From contig CP121450.1 in the NCBI GenBank assembly GCA_029689965.1, positions 806,001 through 870,000 of the forward strand: DNA of 64,000 nt, in the 5' to 3' direction. The position numbers were made by a program, and so were the translations under genes. The DNA is from Curtobacterium flaccumfaciens (GTDB lineage: Bacteria > Actinomycetota > Actinomycetes > Actinomycetales > Microbacteriaceae). This document shows positions 8,446-18,768 of the stretch, in pieces. The notes under the pieces are model-generated. The model had not been told where the DNA came from, made no database searches, and worked only from the letters and a program-made list of their open reading frames with translations. Each line of letters begins with the position of its first letter. The stretch's first letter is position 1.

Positions 8446-9730
8446 ATGTCCACCGCCACCACCACCGCCGCGCCGCGACCGGAGACGTTCGAGCAGCCGT
8501 GGGCCGTGGGCGACGACGTCCGGATCACCCGTGTCCGCGCGATCACCACCGCCCCGGAGGGCATCGCGCTCGTCGTCGTGCGTGTCGACACGAACGTCGA
8601 CGGGCTGTACGGCCTCGGCTGCGCGACCTACACGCAGCGCTGGCACGCCGTCGTGTCCTTCGTCGAGGAGCACCTCGAGCGGCTCGTCGTCGGCCGCTAC
8701 CCGGGCGACATCGAGGACCTCGTCCGGCTCGCCCGGTTCTCCGGCTACTGGCGCGAGGGGCCGGTCACGAACAACGCGATCTCGGGGCTCGACACGGCGC
8801 TCTGGGACATCGCCGGGAAGCGTGCGGGGCTGCCCGTGCACGAGCTCCTCGGCGGCCGGGTGCGTGCCGCGGCCGACACGTACATCCACGCCTCCGGCCG
8901 GTCGATCGACGAGACGCTCGACGAGGCAGCGGCGTTCCTCGACGCCGGCTGGCGGCACGTCCGGCTGCAGGTCGGTCAGAACGCGATCGGCACGTACGGT
9001 TCCGCCCCGTCCGCGCTGGTCCCGCACGTCGGCGCTCCGTACCCGCTCGGCTGGCGGCACGGCGAGTACCACCGCAACACCGTCGAGCTGTTCCGGACCG
9101 CGCGCGAACGGCTCGGCGACGAGCCGGAGCTCCTGCACGACGTGCACTCCCGACTCACTCCCAAGCAGGCGGTCGTGCTCGCACGCGCGCTCGAGCCGTA
9201 CCGGCCGTTCTTCCTCGAGGACGTCGTCGCGCCCGAGGACTGGGACCACCTGCCCGAGGTGCGCGAGGCCTCGCCGGTGCCGATCGCGGTCGGCGAGCTG
9301 ACGACGTCCCTGCAGGACGCCGCGCGCCTCGTGACGGGGCGCGGTGTCGACCTCATCCGCTCCCACATCTCGGCGATCGGCGGGCTCACGGCAGCGCGGA
9401 AGATCGCGACGCTCGCCGAGTTCTCCGGCGTGCGCACGGCGTGGCACGCCCCGGCGACACCTCGCCGATCGCGGCCGCCGCGAACGTGGCGCTCGACGTC
9501 ACCAGCCCGGCCTTCGGGATCCAGGAGGGCCACGTCTACGCCGACGCCGTGCACGAGGTCTTCCCGGGACGCTCTCGATCGAGCACGGGTGGCTCACACC
9601 GAACGAGGCACCCGGCTTCGGGATCGACATCGACGAGCGCGAGGCTGCGCGGTACCCCGCCACCCTGTCCGGCCACGATGCGTGGGCCGCCGGTGTCCGC
9701 GGGCTCGACGGAGGGCTGATCGCGCCGTAG
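8446..9730 (+). CDS. Mannonate/gluconate dehydratase family protein (RspA/ManD-like enolase superfamily)
   Basis: Second enolase-superfamily sugar-acid dehydratase of the locus, about 428 residues once repaired. Metal ligands are visible as HDVHSR (Asp), FLEDVVAPE (Glu) and VGELTTS (Glu). The late AWHAPGDTSPI, followed after a short gap by ALDVTSPAFGIQE, is characteristic of the ManD/RspA subgroup and absent from DgoD. It should dehydrate D-mannonate or D-gluconate to 2-keto-3-deoxygluconate, though many members have weak activity or unknown substrates. Frame breaks near 9470 and 9567 both fall in CCCGGG contexts. Ribosome site GGGAG lies 8 bp before the ATG. Confidence 0.82.
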
Positions 9731-9760
9731 TCGCCCGGCGGCGGCGACGCGTCCCGGTCG

Positions 9761-10533
9761 TCAGGGGTTCGGCAACCGGGCGGCGTCGTACGCCCGTGAC
9801 GGGATCTGCGTGGCGAACTTGCCGCCGGACACGTCCTGCAGGGTGCCGGTGATGTACCCGGACTGGTCGCTCGCGAGGAACAGGAGCAGGTTCGCGACGT
9901 CGTCCGCGGTCTCCCACCGACGGAGCGAGAGTGTGTCGAGCAGCGCGTCCTGCTCCGCCTGCGGCCGTTCGGTGAACCCGTTCATGGCGGTCGGCACCAT
10001 GCCGGGGGCGTACGCGTTCACCGTGATGTCCCACGGGCCGAGCTCGGACGCGAGCACGCGGGTGAACTGCACGACCGCGGCCTTCGATGCGGCGTAGGCG
10101 GCGCTCCCGACGCTCGGCACGATCGCGGCGAACGACGCGGCGTTGATGATGCGACCGCGTCGCGCCCGCTGCATGACCGGCGCGACGGCCTGGCTCATGA
10201 GGAACACCCCGCCGAGGTTGACGTCCATGCAGCGCTGCCAGTCCTCCCAGCGGAGCGACGACACCGGACCGTCGACGTTGATCCCGGCGTTGTTCACGAG
10301 CACGTCGATGGTCCCGTGCCGCTCGACGATCGTGGCGATCGCGGCTGCGACGGACTCGGGGTCGGCGACGTTCGCCTCGACCGTGTCGAGACCTCCGGGC
10401 AGCGGGTCGGGGAAGGCGAGGTCGACCGCGACCACCCGGGAGCCCTCGGCCGGAAGCGCTCGGCGATCGTGCGGCCGATGCCCCGTCCGCCGCCGGTGAC
10501 GACGACCACGCGGTCCGTGAGGTCGATCTGCAT
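9761..10533 (-). CDS. SDR-family NAD(P)-dependent oxidoreductase
   Basis: Classical short-chain dehydrogenase of about 257 residues. The cofactor motif TGGGRGIG lies near residue 13, NNAG near 80, the catalytic Ser in INAASF, and YAASK as the YxxxK. The tail (GYITGTLQDVSGG) is normal for the family. Start ATG has a strong GAGGAGG site. One base is missing near 10455. It lies between the two dehydratases and the GH2 enzyme, so it may oxidise or reduce a sugar or sugar acid (fructuronate or lactaldehyde-type steps are common for such neighbours), but the substrate cannot be read from sequence. Divergent from the next SDR. Confidence 0.8.
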
Positions 10534-10556
10534 GCTGTTCCTCCTCGAATGGGCAT

Positions 10557-10569
10557 ACCATTGAATGGT
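10557..10569. promoter_or_regulatory. Operator-like palindrome between divergent SDR genes
   Basis: ACCATT-G-AATGGT is a perfect 13-bp inverted repeat midway between the two divergent starts, flanked by two CATAC copies. GntR-family FCD regulators often bind such AT-rich dyads, and a GntR gene is the last gene of the rightward unit. The binding partner is inferred. Confidence 0.55.
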
Positions 10570-10597
10570 CATACTAATCCGACGGAGGAGGTCAGGC

Positions 10598-11317
10598 GTG
10601 GGCGGACGGGTGCTCTGGGTCACCGGCGGTGGCAGCGGCATGGGCGCCGCGAGTGCGGAGGCGGCCGCGAGAGGCGGCTGGACGGTCGTCCTCAGCGGAC
10701 GCCGCCGAGAGCAGCTCGAGGCGGTGGCGGAGCGGATCCGTTCCCGGGGCGGCGCCGCGGACGTCCTTCCCCTCGACGTGACCGACGACGCCGAGGTGCT
10801 CCGCACACGCGGTGCGCTGCTGGACCGGCACGGCAGGATCGACGGGCTCGTGCTCGCCGCCGGACGCAATGCGCCGGCGCGGCGCTGGGACGACCAGACG
10901 ACCGCGTCGTTCCGGGAGATCATCGACACGAACACGACCGCCGTGGCGGTGGTGGTCGACGCGGCGCTACCGGCCCTCCGGTCGTCGGGCGGTGTCGTGG
11001 TCGTGATCTCGTCGTACGCCGGCTGGAGCTTCCAGCCCGGTGCCGGCGTCGCCTACTCGGCCAGCAAGACGGCGCTCGGCTCGTTGACGCGTTCCCTCAA
11101 CCAGCAGGAGGCCGAACACGGCGTCCGGGCGACCCACCTGTGCCCGGGCGACGTCGCCACCGACTTCCTCGCGCAGCGGCCGCAGGTCCCCGACGAGGCG
11201 GCCCGCGCGGTGATGCTCACGCCGGAGGACATCGGCCGCACCGTGGCGTTCGTGCTCGATGCGCCGTCACACGTGCGCATCGACGAGCTCGTCGTGTCGC
11301 CGGTCTCGCAGCGGTGA
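10598..11317 (+). CDS. SDR-family oxidoreductase
   Basis: Unbroken short-chain dehydrogenase of 239 residues. The GTG at 10598 is chosen because GGAGGAGG (10584-10591) sits 6 bases before it; an earlier in-frame ATG at 10565 lies inside the operator and has no ribosome site. Motifs: TGGGSGMG for NAD(P), VVISSYAG with the catalytic serine, YSASK as YxxxK, then CPGDVATDF. Overlaps the GntR gene by GTGA, so enzyme and regulator are co-translated. Role in the sugar-acid pathway is inferred from position. Confidence 0.8.
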   Translation: MGGRVLWVTGGGSGMGAASAEAAARGGWTVVLSGRRREQLEAVAERIRSRGGAADVLPLDVTDDAEVLRTRGALLDRHGRIDGLVLAAGRNAPARRWDDQTTASFREIIDTNTTAVAVVVDAALPALRSSGGVVVVISSYAGWSFQPGAGVAYSASKTALGSLTRSLNQQEAEHGVRATHLCPGDVATDFLAQRPQVPDEAARAVMLTPEDIGRTVAFVLDAPSHVRIDELVVSPVSQR

Positions 11318-11993
11318 CGTCGCAGTCCACCTTCGACCGGGTCCTGGACGACGTCGGGTCGGCGATCGTCTCCGGGGAGCTCCCGCCGGGCACGCCGACA
11401 GCATCGACGGCCTGGTCGTCCGGACCGGGGCGTCCCGCAGCATCGTCCGGGAGGCCACACGCGTGCTCGTCGCGCTCGGCATGCTCAGTGCGGGCCGCCG
11501 CGTCGGGCTCCGGGTGCTGCCGGCCGACCGGTGGGACGTCATCGATCCGACGGTGATCCGGTGGCGGCTGGCCGGACCGGACCGGACGGCCGCGCTGTCC
11601 GAGCTCCGCGGCCTGCGGCGCGCGCTCGAACCCGAGGCGGCGTCGGCCGCCGCGCGCACGGTCGCGGCCGGCGCATCCGGAGCCGGCGCCACCGAGGCGA
11701 TCGTCGCGGCCGCCGACCGCCTCGCCGCCGCAGCCGGCGCCGGCGACGCGGCCACGTTCCTCCAGGCCGACCGCGACCTGCACGGCGGTGTGCTCGCGCT
11801 GTCCGGGAACGCGATGTACGTCCGGCTGCAGCGGGTCGTCGACCAGGCCCTCGAGGACCGTGCGGGAGTCGGGCCGGACCTGCACGACGTCGAGCTGCAC
11901 CGACGCCTCGCGGCGGCGGTCGCTGCGGGGGACCCGGAAGCGTCGACGCGGGCGATGCGGGAGATCGTGGAGCGGACTGACGCGCTGAACTGA
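11314..11993 (+). CDS. GntR-family regulator with FCD domain
   Basis: About 227 residues once a lost G near 11395 is restored. The winged-helix domain is recognised by GELPPG near the N-terminus, ASRSIVREATRVLVALGM (recognition helix region) and GRRVGLRVLP (wing). The C-terminal FCD ligand domain shows the arginine-rich start LRGLRRALEPEAASAAA and the DRDLHGGVLALSGN segment, which carries metal-binding residues in the family. FCD regulators usually sense sugar or organic acids. Dyads at 10557 and 12009, either side of this unit, are candidate operators. Confidence 0.8.
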
Positions 11994-12008
11994 GGGTGGA
12001 CACCGCGA

Positions 12009-12020
12009 TTGCAACGTTGT
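12009..12020 (+). promoter_or_regulatory. Operator-like dyad upstream of the GH2 gene
   Basis: TTGCAACGTTGT contains the palindrome CAACGTTG (12012-12019) and nearly matches TGCAACGTTGCA, a form bound by LacI/GalR-type proteins. It lies 48 bp before the GH2 start. CGTT/AACG half-sites recur at 1523-1536 and 14079-14090. Which regulator binds is unknown. Confidence 0.45.
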
Positions 12021-12067
12021 AGTTTCTGGATGACCCTGGCAACGAAGCAAGGATGCAAGGACGAGCG

Positions 12068-13989
12068 ATGACCTCCACCACTCCGCCCTCCGGGAACCCC
12101 GACCCCTCGACGCCGCGCCCCTCGACGCCGCGCCCCGAGTACCCGCGCCCCCAGTTCGCCCGCGCCCGCTGGCTGACGCTCAACGGCCGGTGGGAGTTCG
12201 ACTTCGACCCGGGCGACTCCGGCTTCGAGCGCGGTCTCTCGACCCCCGACGCCGAGCTGTCGCGCGAGATCACCGTGCCCTTCGCCCCCGAGTCGGAGCT
12301 GTCCGGGATCGGCGACGTCGACTTCCACCACGCGGTCTGGTACCGGCGCCAGGTCTCGGTGCCGGCGGCGTGGGACGGACGGATCCTGCTGCACTTCGGC
12401 GCCGTCGACCACGACACGACCGTCTGGGTGGACGGGCGAGAGGTCGGCCGGCACCGCGGCGGGTTCACGAGCTTCAGCTTCGACCTCACGGCCCGGGCGG
12501 GGTCCGTGCCGGCGACACCGTCGTGGTCACGGTCCGCGCCCGGGACTCGAAGGACGCTCCGCAGGCGCGCGGCAAGCAGTCGACCGAGTACGCCAACCAC
12601 GACGCGGACTACACCCGCACGACCGGCATCTGGCAGACGGTGTGGCTCGAGCCCGTGCCCGAGATCGCCCTCGGGCGCCCGCGCATCACACCGGACCTCG
12701 AGGGCGAGCAGTTCGCGCTCGAGGTGCCGCTCAGCACGGGTCTCGCCGGCGGACGGGTCCGGGTCACCGTCTCCGACGACCAGGGCGAGATCGGCGCGCA
12801 GGAGGCCCGTGCCGACCTGACGCTCGCCCCTCGCCTCACGGTCCGGCTGCCCGCCGACCGGGTGCGGGTGTGGTCGATCGCCGATCCGTTCCTGTACGAC
12901 GTCCGCATCGAGCTCCTCGACGCATCGGGCGGGATCGTCGACTCGGTCGCGAGCTACGCCGGGCTCCGGAGCGTCGCCATCGTCGGCAGCGCGGTCCTGC
13001 TCAACGGCGAGACCGTGTTCCAGCGGCTCGTGCTGGACCAGGGCCTCTACCCCGACGGGCTCCTGACCGCCCCGTCCGACCAGGCGCTGGTGCGCGACAT
13101 CGAGCTGAGCATGCGGGCCGGGTTCAACGGCGCGCGCCTCCACCAGAAGGTCTTCGAGGAGCGCTTCCTGTACCACGCCGACCGCCTCGGCTACCTGGTG
13201 TGGGGCGAGTTCGGCGACTGGGGCTGCAAGACGACCGGACCGAGCGACGACCGGCAGCAGCCGGACGCCAGCTACGTCGCCGAGTGGCTGGAGGCGCTGG
13301 AGCGCGACTACTCGCACCCGGCGATCATCGGGTGGTGCCCGCTCAACGAGACGCGCCAGCACCTGTCCGACCGGATCACCGCGCTCGACGACGTCACCCG
13401 CGCGATGTTCCTGGCCACCAAGGCGATGGACACGACACGGCCGGTGCTGGACGCCTCCGGCTACTCGCACCGTGTCTTCGAGACCGACGTGTACGACTCG
13501 CACAACTACGACCAGGACCCGGCCACCTTCGCCGCGACGCTCGGCATCCTGGACCCGGCAGCCCGCACGGCGTACGTCAACACCGAGGACGACGGTGATC
13601 GTCACCTGGCCGATGCGCGACCGTGGAGCCTCCCGTACAACGGCCAGCCGTACTTCTGCAGCGAGTTCGGCGGCATCTGGTGGAACGCCGAGGCCGCTGC
13701 CGCAGCGGACGCTCCGGCGCAGTCCGGAACGACGTCGTGGGGCTACGGCGAGCGGGTGCGGACCGTCGACGACTTCTACCGCCGCTTCGAGGGGCTCGTG
13801 ACCGCGCTCCTCGGCGACGAGCACATGTTCGGCTACTGCTACACGCAGCTGACGGACGTGTTCCAGGAGCAGAACGGCGTGTTCGACTTCGACCGCGGCG
13901 AGAAGTTCGACACGAGCCGGATCCGGGAGATCCAGACCCGGGTCGCCGCGATCGAAGCCGCAGCCGCCGACGCGGTCGCGCGGCGCTAG
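12068..13989 (+). CDS. Glycoside hydrolase family 2 enzyme (beta-galactosidase/beta-glucuronidase type)
   Basis: About 640 residues. The N-terminal sugar-binding jelly roll is seen in LTLNGRWEFDFDPGDSGF and HHAVWYRRQVSVP; an Ig-like middle domain follows, then the TIM barrel. The acid/base glutamate is in IIGWCPLNE and the nucleophile glutamate in YFCSEFGGI, both family-2 signatures. No secretion signal is seen, so it likely acts inside on imported oligosaccharides. The ATG at 12068 has AAGGA six bases upstream, better than the one at 12053. One G is missing near 12505. The N-terminus carries a Pro-rich tandem repeat (PSTPRP twice). Beta-galactosidase versus glucuronidase cannot be settled here. 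Confidence 0.83.
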
Positions 13990-13994
13990 CGGTC

Positions 13995-14048
13995 GACCCA
14001 CCCAGCGCGCACGACCCACCCAGCGCGCACGACCCACCCAGCGCGCAC
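13995..14048. repeat. Three 18-bp tandem repeats
   Basis: GACCCACCCAGCGCGCAC occurs three times in exact tandem, six bases after the GH2 stop, and a fourth copy breaks off at GACCC. No hairpin of the common terminator family is present here. Confidence 0.9.
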
Positions 14049-14131
14049 GACCCGTGGGCCGGGCGGCTCGCAACCGTTCCGTTACAACGATGAACCCACT
14101 TGTGCCCAGTCACGAAGGAGTGAACCCCAGC

Positions 14132-15446
14132 ATGTCCTCTCTCTCCGCCGGCAGTTGCTGATCGGCGGCGCATCGATCCTCGGCGGAGCAGCGCTCGCCG
14201 GCGGTCTGACCGGCTGCGCGACCGGATCGAGCGCGGCAGCTCGATCGGATCAGCTCCAGTTCTGGCATCTCCTGACCGGTGGCGACGGCGCCAAGATGGC
14301 GAGCCTGGTCGAGCGCGCCGACGCCGCCACCGGCATCGCCGCCCAGCAGACGGTCCTCGCCTGGGGCACGCCGTACTACACGAAACTCGCGATGGCGAGC
14401 GTCGGCGGGCGCGCCCCCGACCTCGCGATCATGCACGCGAGTCGTCTCGAGGGCTACGCGCCCGGCGGTCTGCTCGACACGTGGGACGAAGGCCTGCTCC
14501 GGGAGTTCGGCATCCGCGAGGAGGACTACCCGGCGGCTGTCTGGAAGAAGACCTTCGTCGACGGCAAGCACTACGCGGTCGCGCTCGACGCCCACCCGTT
14601 CGTGCAGTTCTACAACACGGACATCCTCGACAAGGCCGGCGCACTCGGCAGCGACGGCCGCATCGTCGACATCTCGAGCCCGGACCAGATGCTCGAGGTC
14701 GGCAGGGCGATCAAGGGCGTCACGAAGACCCACGGCATCTCGTACGGCTACCTGAACGACGGCGCGAACCTGTGGCGGATGTTCTACACGCTCTACCGGC
14801 AGCAGGGTGCCACGATGACGTTCACGCCCGGCCGGAAGGCCGAGTACGAGATGGACGCCGCCATGGCCGCGATCGGCTTCATGAAGAAGATGCTCGACGG
14901 CGACATCGCCGCGAACGCCGCTGACGGCGGCACCGCGCTCGCCGAGTTCGTGTCGCAGAAGTCGGGGATCATGTTCACCGGCGTCTGGGACACCCCGTCC
15001 ATGAAGGACGCCAAGATCCCGTTCGACGCCCAGCCGATCCCGACGATGTACTCCGAGCCGGCCGCCTACGCCGACTCGCACACGTTCGTGCTCCGCACCA
15101 GAACGTCGTCGACGAGCGGAAGCGGCGTGACACGCACGAGTTCGTGGCCGCGATCGTCAAGCGGTCGCTCAGCTGGGCGCAGGCCGGGCACATCCCGGCG
15201 TACAAGCCGGTCACCGACAGCGACCGGTACAAGGAGCTGCTCCGCAGGCGCACTACGCGAAGGCCGCGGAGATCGCGAACTACGACCCGCAGGCGTGGTT
15301 CACGGGTGCCGGCAGCGACTTCCAGACCGCGGTCGGGAACGCGCTCCAGGGCGTGCTGCTCGGCCAGACCCGACCCGAGGCCGGCTGGAACCAGCTCATC
15401 GGCGTCGTGGACAAGAAGCTTCTCCGAGCCGAACCCGGCCGGCTGA
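14132..15446 (+). CDS. Sugar ABC transporter substrate-binding lipoprotein
   Basis: Extracellular binding protein of the second importer. Restoring one C near 14147 gives an N-terminus MSSLSRRQLL with a twin-arginine pair, a hydrophobic region and lipobox LTGC, suggesting Tat export and lipid anchoring. Core features of family-1 binding proteins follow: QFWHLLTGGDG, YTKLAMASVGGRAPDLAIMH, FYNTDILDKAG and WAQAGHIPAYKPV late in the chain. Frame breaks near 14147, 15105, 15250 and 15412 disrupt it; the last is a 2-base loss at an AAGCT context. A CGTT/AACG dyad lies at 14079 in its leader. Repaired length is about 439 residues. Ligand unknown. Confidence 0.83.
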
Positions 15447-15467
15447 CGGACGAAGGACCCAGACACC

Positions 15468-16493
15468 GTGGCATCAGCAACCGCAACTCCGACACCGCGC
15501 GCCGTCAGCACCGCCGAGCGCGACGCATCACGCGAGAGGGGGCGAGGCCTGCGACGCAGGCGTGACAACCGGGCGGGATGGGCGTTCGTCGCCCCGTTCG
15601 TCGTGTTCTTCGCCGTCTTCCTCGTCTTCCCCATCGTGTACGGCCTCTACCTCAGCTTCACGGCGACGAGCCTCACGGGTGCCGGCAACCACCTCATCGG
15701 GGGCGCGAACTACGCCGAGGCGTTCGGCGACCTCGACATGTGGCGTTCGATGGGGAACACCGTCTGGTTCACCGTGCTGTCGACGATCCCGCTCGTGATC
15801 GTCGCCCTCGCGATGGCGCTCCTCGTGAACACCGGGCTGCCGGGGCAGTGGCTGTGGCGCCTGTCGTTCTTCATGCCGTACCTGCTCGCGTCGACCGTCG
15901 TGTCCCAGATCTTCCTGTGGCTGTTCAACCCGCAGCTCGGCCTCTTCAACCACCTGCTGACGACCATCGGACTGCCACCGAGCAACTGGCTCAACGACCA
16001 GGGCATCGCGATGTACGCGGTCGTCGGCACGACGGTCTGGTGGACCGTCGGCTTCAACTTCCTGCTGTACCTGGCGGCATTGCAGAACATCCCGGAGACC
16101 CAGTACGAGGCCGCCTCGCTCGACGGTGCCGGCACCTGGCGGAAGCTCTGGTCCATCACGATCCCGCAGTTGCGCGGCACGACCGGACTCATCGTCGTCC
16201 TGCAGATCCTGGCGTCGCTCAAGGTGTTCGACCAGATCTACCAGATGACCACGGGTGGGCCGAACGGCTCCACCAGACCGATCGTCGAGTACATCTTCGA
16301 GTCCGGGTTCACCGGCTACCGCTTCGGCTACTCGTCGGCGATCTCGTACATCTTCTTCGCGATGATCGTCATCATCTCGATCGCGCAGTTCAGCGCCACG
16401 CGCCGCGGGGACGCCATCGCCCGCGCCGACCGGGCAGACGCGCGCCGCAAGCGCGCCGCCGCCCGCGCCGCCACGAAGGGACAGGCCGCATGA
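15468..16493 (+). CDS. Sugar ABC transporter permease (MalF type)
   Basis: Unbroken 341-residue membrane protein starting at GTG. A basic N-terminus (RERGRGLRRRRDNRAG) precedes the first helix (FVAPFVVFFAVFLVFPIVY); about six membrane helices follow, with the EAA loop YEAASLDGAGTWRKLWSITI for the ATPase. The C-terminal tail is strongly basic (Ala/Arg/Lys-rich). It overlaps the next permease by four bases. With the binding protein just upstream it forms a complete importer lacking its own ATPase. Confidence 0.88.
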   Translation: MASATATPTPRAVSTAERDASRERGRGLRRRRDNRAGWAFVAPFVVFFAVFLVFPIVYGLYLSFTATSLTGAGNHLIGGANYAEAFGDLDMWRSMGNTVWFTVLSTIPLVIVALAMALLVNTGLPGQWLWRLSFFMPYLLASTVVSQIFLWLFNPQLGLFNHLLTTIGLPPSNWLNDQGIAMYAVVGTTVWWTVGFNFLLYLAALQNIPETQYEAASLDGAGTWRKLWSITIPQLRGTTGLIVVLQILASLKVFDQIYQMTTGGPNGSTRPIVEYIFESGFTGYRFGYSSAISYIFFAMIVIISIAQFSATRRGDAIARADRADARRKRAAARAATKGQAA

Positions 16494-17403
16494 GCACCGC
16501 AACCATCGATCCGCACTCGCTGCAGACGAGCACTCCCACGACGTCGGTCCGGGTCCGGACCGGCAAGCACCACGGCCCGAAGTGGGGCCCGGCTCGGATC
16601 GGGGCGTTCGTCGTCCTCATCGTGCTGGCGATCAGCTGGCTGCTCCCGATCCTCTGGGCGATCGACACCTCGCTGAAGTCGGAGACCGACGCGGCGGCCG
16701 CGCAGCAGTCGTGGATCCCGGCCGGCGGCTTCACGATCGACGCCTACGTGAAGGTGCTGACCCAGGGCCAGATCCCGGTCTGGATCTGGAACTCGCTGTT
16801 CACGTCGGTCGTGGTCACCGTGATCACGGTGATCCTCTCGACACTGGCGGCCTACGCGTTCAGCCGGCTCGACTTCACCGGCCGCAAGTGGCTCTACGCC
16901 GCGATCATCGGGTCCATCATGGTCCCGCCGCAGGTGCTGATCATCCCGCTGTTCTACGAGATGCTCGCGATGAACCTGGTGGACACGTACCTCGGCATCA
17001 TCCTCCCGCAGGTGATCGCGCCGGCGATGGTGTTCATCCTCAAGCAGTTCTTCGACCAGATCCCGGTCGAGCTCGAGGAAGCAGCCCGCGTCGACGGCGC
17101 CGGACGGCTCCGGGTGTTCTTCACGATCGTGCTGCCGCTCTCGCGACCGATCCTCGCGGCGGTGTCGATCTTCGTGTTCATCGGGCGTGGAACAACTTCC
17201 TCTGGCCGTTCCTGGTGACGAACCAGGCGAACCTCATGACGCTGCCGGTGGGACTCCAGACCGTGAAGAGCGCATTCGGCATCCAGTACGCGCAGAACAT
17301 GGCGACGGCGATGCTCGCGGCCGCCCCGCTCATCATCGTGTTCCTGTTCTTCCAGCGGCAGATCATCAAGGGCATCGCGACCACCGGGTTCGGAGGGCAG
17401 TGA
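16490..17403 (+). CDS. Sugar ABC transporter permease (MalG type)
   Basis: Partner permease of about 304 residues, starting in an ATGA overlap. Helices are visible at IGAFVVLIVLAISWLLPILW and in the C-terminal half; the family segment DTSLKSETD follows helix one, and the EAA loop reads EEAARVDGAGRLRVFFTIVL. One base is missing near 17185, after FVFIG; the chain continues WNNFLWPFLVTNQANL and ends RQIIKGIATTGFGGQ, the usual C-terminus of these permeases. Confidence 0.87.
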
Positions 17404-17447
17404 CGGCGCCTCCGCAACGGGTGGTTCCGCGCCGGTATCATCGACGG

Positions 17448-18559
17448 ATGTCCTCGCGCCCGCCGTTCCGAGCCGACGTCGTCGGCAGCTTCCTCCGTCC
17501 CGACGCCGTGAAGGAGGCGCGCGCCGCCGTCGCGGAGGGCCGCATCGACGCCGCGGCCCTCCGCACGGTGGAGGACGACGCCGTCCGCGCCCTCATGGAC
17601 GCGCAGCGTGCCGCGGGCCTCGAGCTCGCCACCGACGGCGAGGCGCGTCGCGCGTGGTGGCACCTCGACTTCTGGGGCGGCCTGACGGGTGTCGAGGTGG
17701 TCGAGCTCGACCACGGCATCGCGTTCCAGGGCGTCACCACCACGCCGAAGGGCATGCGCGTCACCGGCCCGGTGTCGTTCCCCGCGGACCACCCGTTCGT
17801 CGCGGACGCCGCGTTCGTCGTCGCCGAGGCCGCCGAGCGCGGGGTCACCGCGAAGTTCACGATCCCGTCGCCGACCGTGTTCGACTTCCGTCTCGACGCC
17901 GACCAGATCCACACGGACCACTACGCCGACCGCGACGCCATCACCGACGACCTGGTGCAGGCGTACCGCGACGCGATCGCGGCGCTGTACGCCGTCGGCG
18001 TCCGGTACCTGCAGCTCGACGACACCGCGTGGGCGTACGCCTGCTCGGACGTCGAGATGCAGAAGGCGCGCGAGCGGGGCATCGACACGGACGGCATCGC
18101 GGAGCGGTTCTCCTCGATCATCCGGCGCGTGCTCGACGGCCGGCCGGAGGACCTCGTGGTCACGACGCACGTCTGCCGAGGCAACTTCCGGTCGACCTGG
18201 ATCGCATCGGGCGGGTACGAGCCGGTCGCGGAGCAGCTGCTCGGGAACACCGGCTACGACGGATTCTTCCTGGAGTACGACAGCGACCGTGCCGGGGCTT
18301 CGAGCCGCTGCGGTTCCTGCCGCAGGGCGAGCAGGTCGTGGTGCTCGGCCTCGTCACGTCGAAGACCGGCGAGCTCGAGGACCCCGCCGTGATCGAGCAG
18401 CGCATCCGCGCCGCCGCCGCCTTCGCACCGCTCGGGCAGCTGGCGCTCAGCCCGCAGTGCGGGTTCGCCTCCACCGAGGAGGGCAACGTCCTCTCCGAGG
18501 ACGAGCAGTGGGCGAAGGTCCGCAGCGTGGTGGAGATCGCGGGCCGCGTCTGGCCCTGA
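17448..18559 (+). CDS. Cobalamin-independent methionine synthase family protein (MetE C-terminal-domain type)
   Basis: About 371 residues, matching the single catalytic domain of MetE-type methyltransferases (like Bacillus YxjG/YxjH) rather than full two-domain MetE. The N-terminus has the family start FRADVVGSFLRP. Zinc-ligand candidates are the His and Cys in THVCRGNF and the Cys in LSPQCGF; LQLDDTAWAYAC is the typical core strand. Members transfer a methyl group to homocysteine from short or unknown donors. One base is lost near 18298. It follows the importer by 45 bp; a link to sugar uptake is not evident. Confidence 0.8.
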
Positions 18560-18567
18560 GACCACCG

Positions 18568-18621
18568 GACGACGGACGGGAGGCGCGGTGCCGGCTGGCA
18601 CCGCGCCTCCCGTCCGTCGTC
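18568..18621 (+). terminator. GGAGGC-family hairpin terminator
   Basis: A perfect 25-bp stem around the loop GGCT, starting 9 bases after the methyltransferase stop. Outer arms read GACGACGGACGGGAGGC and its complement. No T-tract. Confidence 0.8.
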
Positions 18622-18678
18622 GGGCGGCGGCCCGCGATTTCCGGTCACACCGACCGCCCGGGTTGTAGCATGGGTGTG

Positions 18679-18693
18679 GTTAATCGATTAAGC
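18679..18693 (+). promoter_or_regulatory. LacI-family operator upstream of the GH54 gene
   Basis: GTTAATCGATTAAGC contains the perfect palindrome TTAATCGATTAA with the central CG of LacI operators. Two close relatives lie at 20761-20776 and 20795-20809 before the LacI gene at 20833. It sits in the 147-bp leader between the terminator and the GH54 start, which shows no other clear feature. Confidence 0.7.
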
Positions 18694-18768
18694 GCGACGC
18701 AACGTCGCTGCGAGAACCCGACGGTGACCGATCCCCAAGCAACGACGCTCGGAAGGAAACGCATCATC

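Noticed and set aside
10565..10597. Earlier ATG as start of the rightward SDR
   Set aside because: It overlaps the palindromic operator and lacks a ribosome site, whereas GTG 10598 has GGAGGAGG at the right distance.
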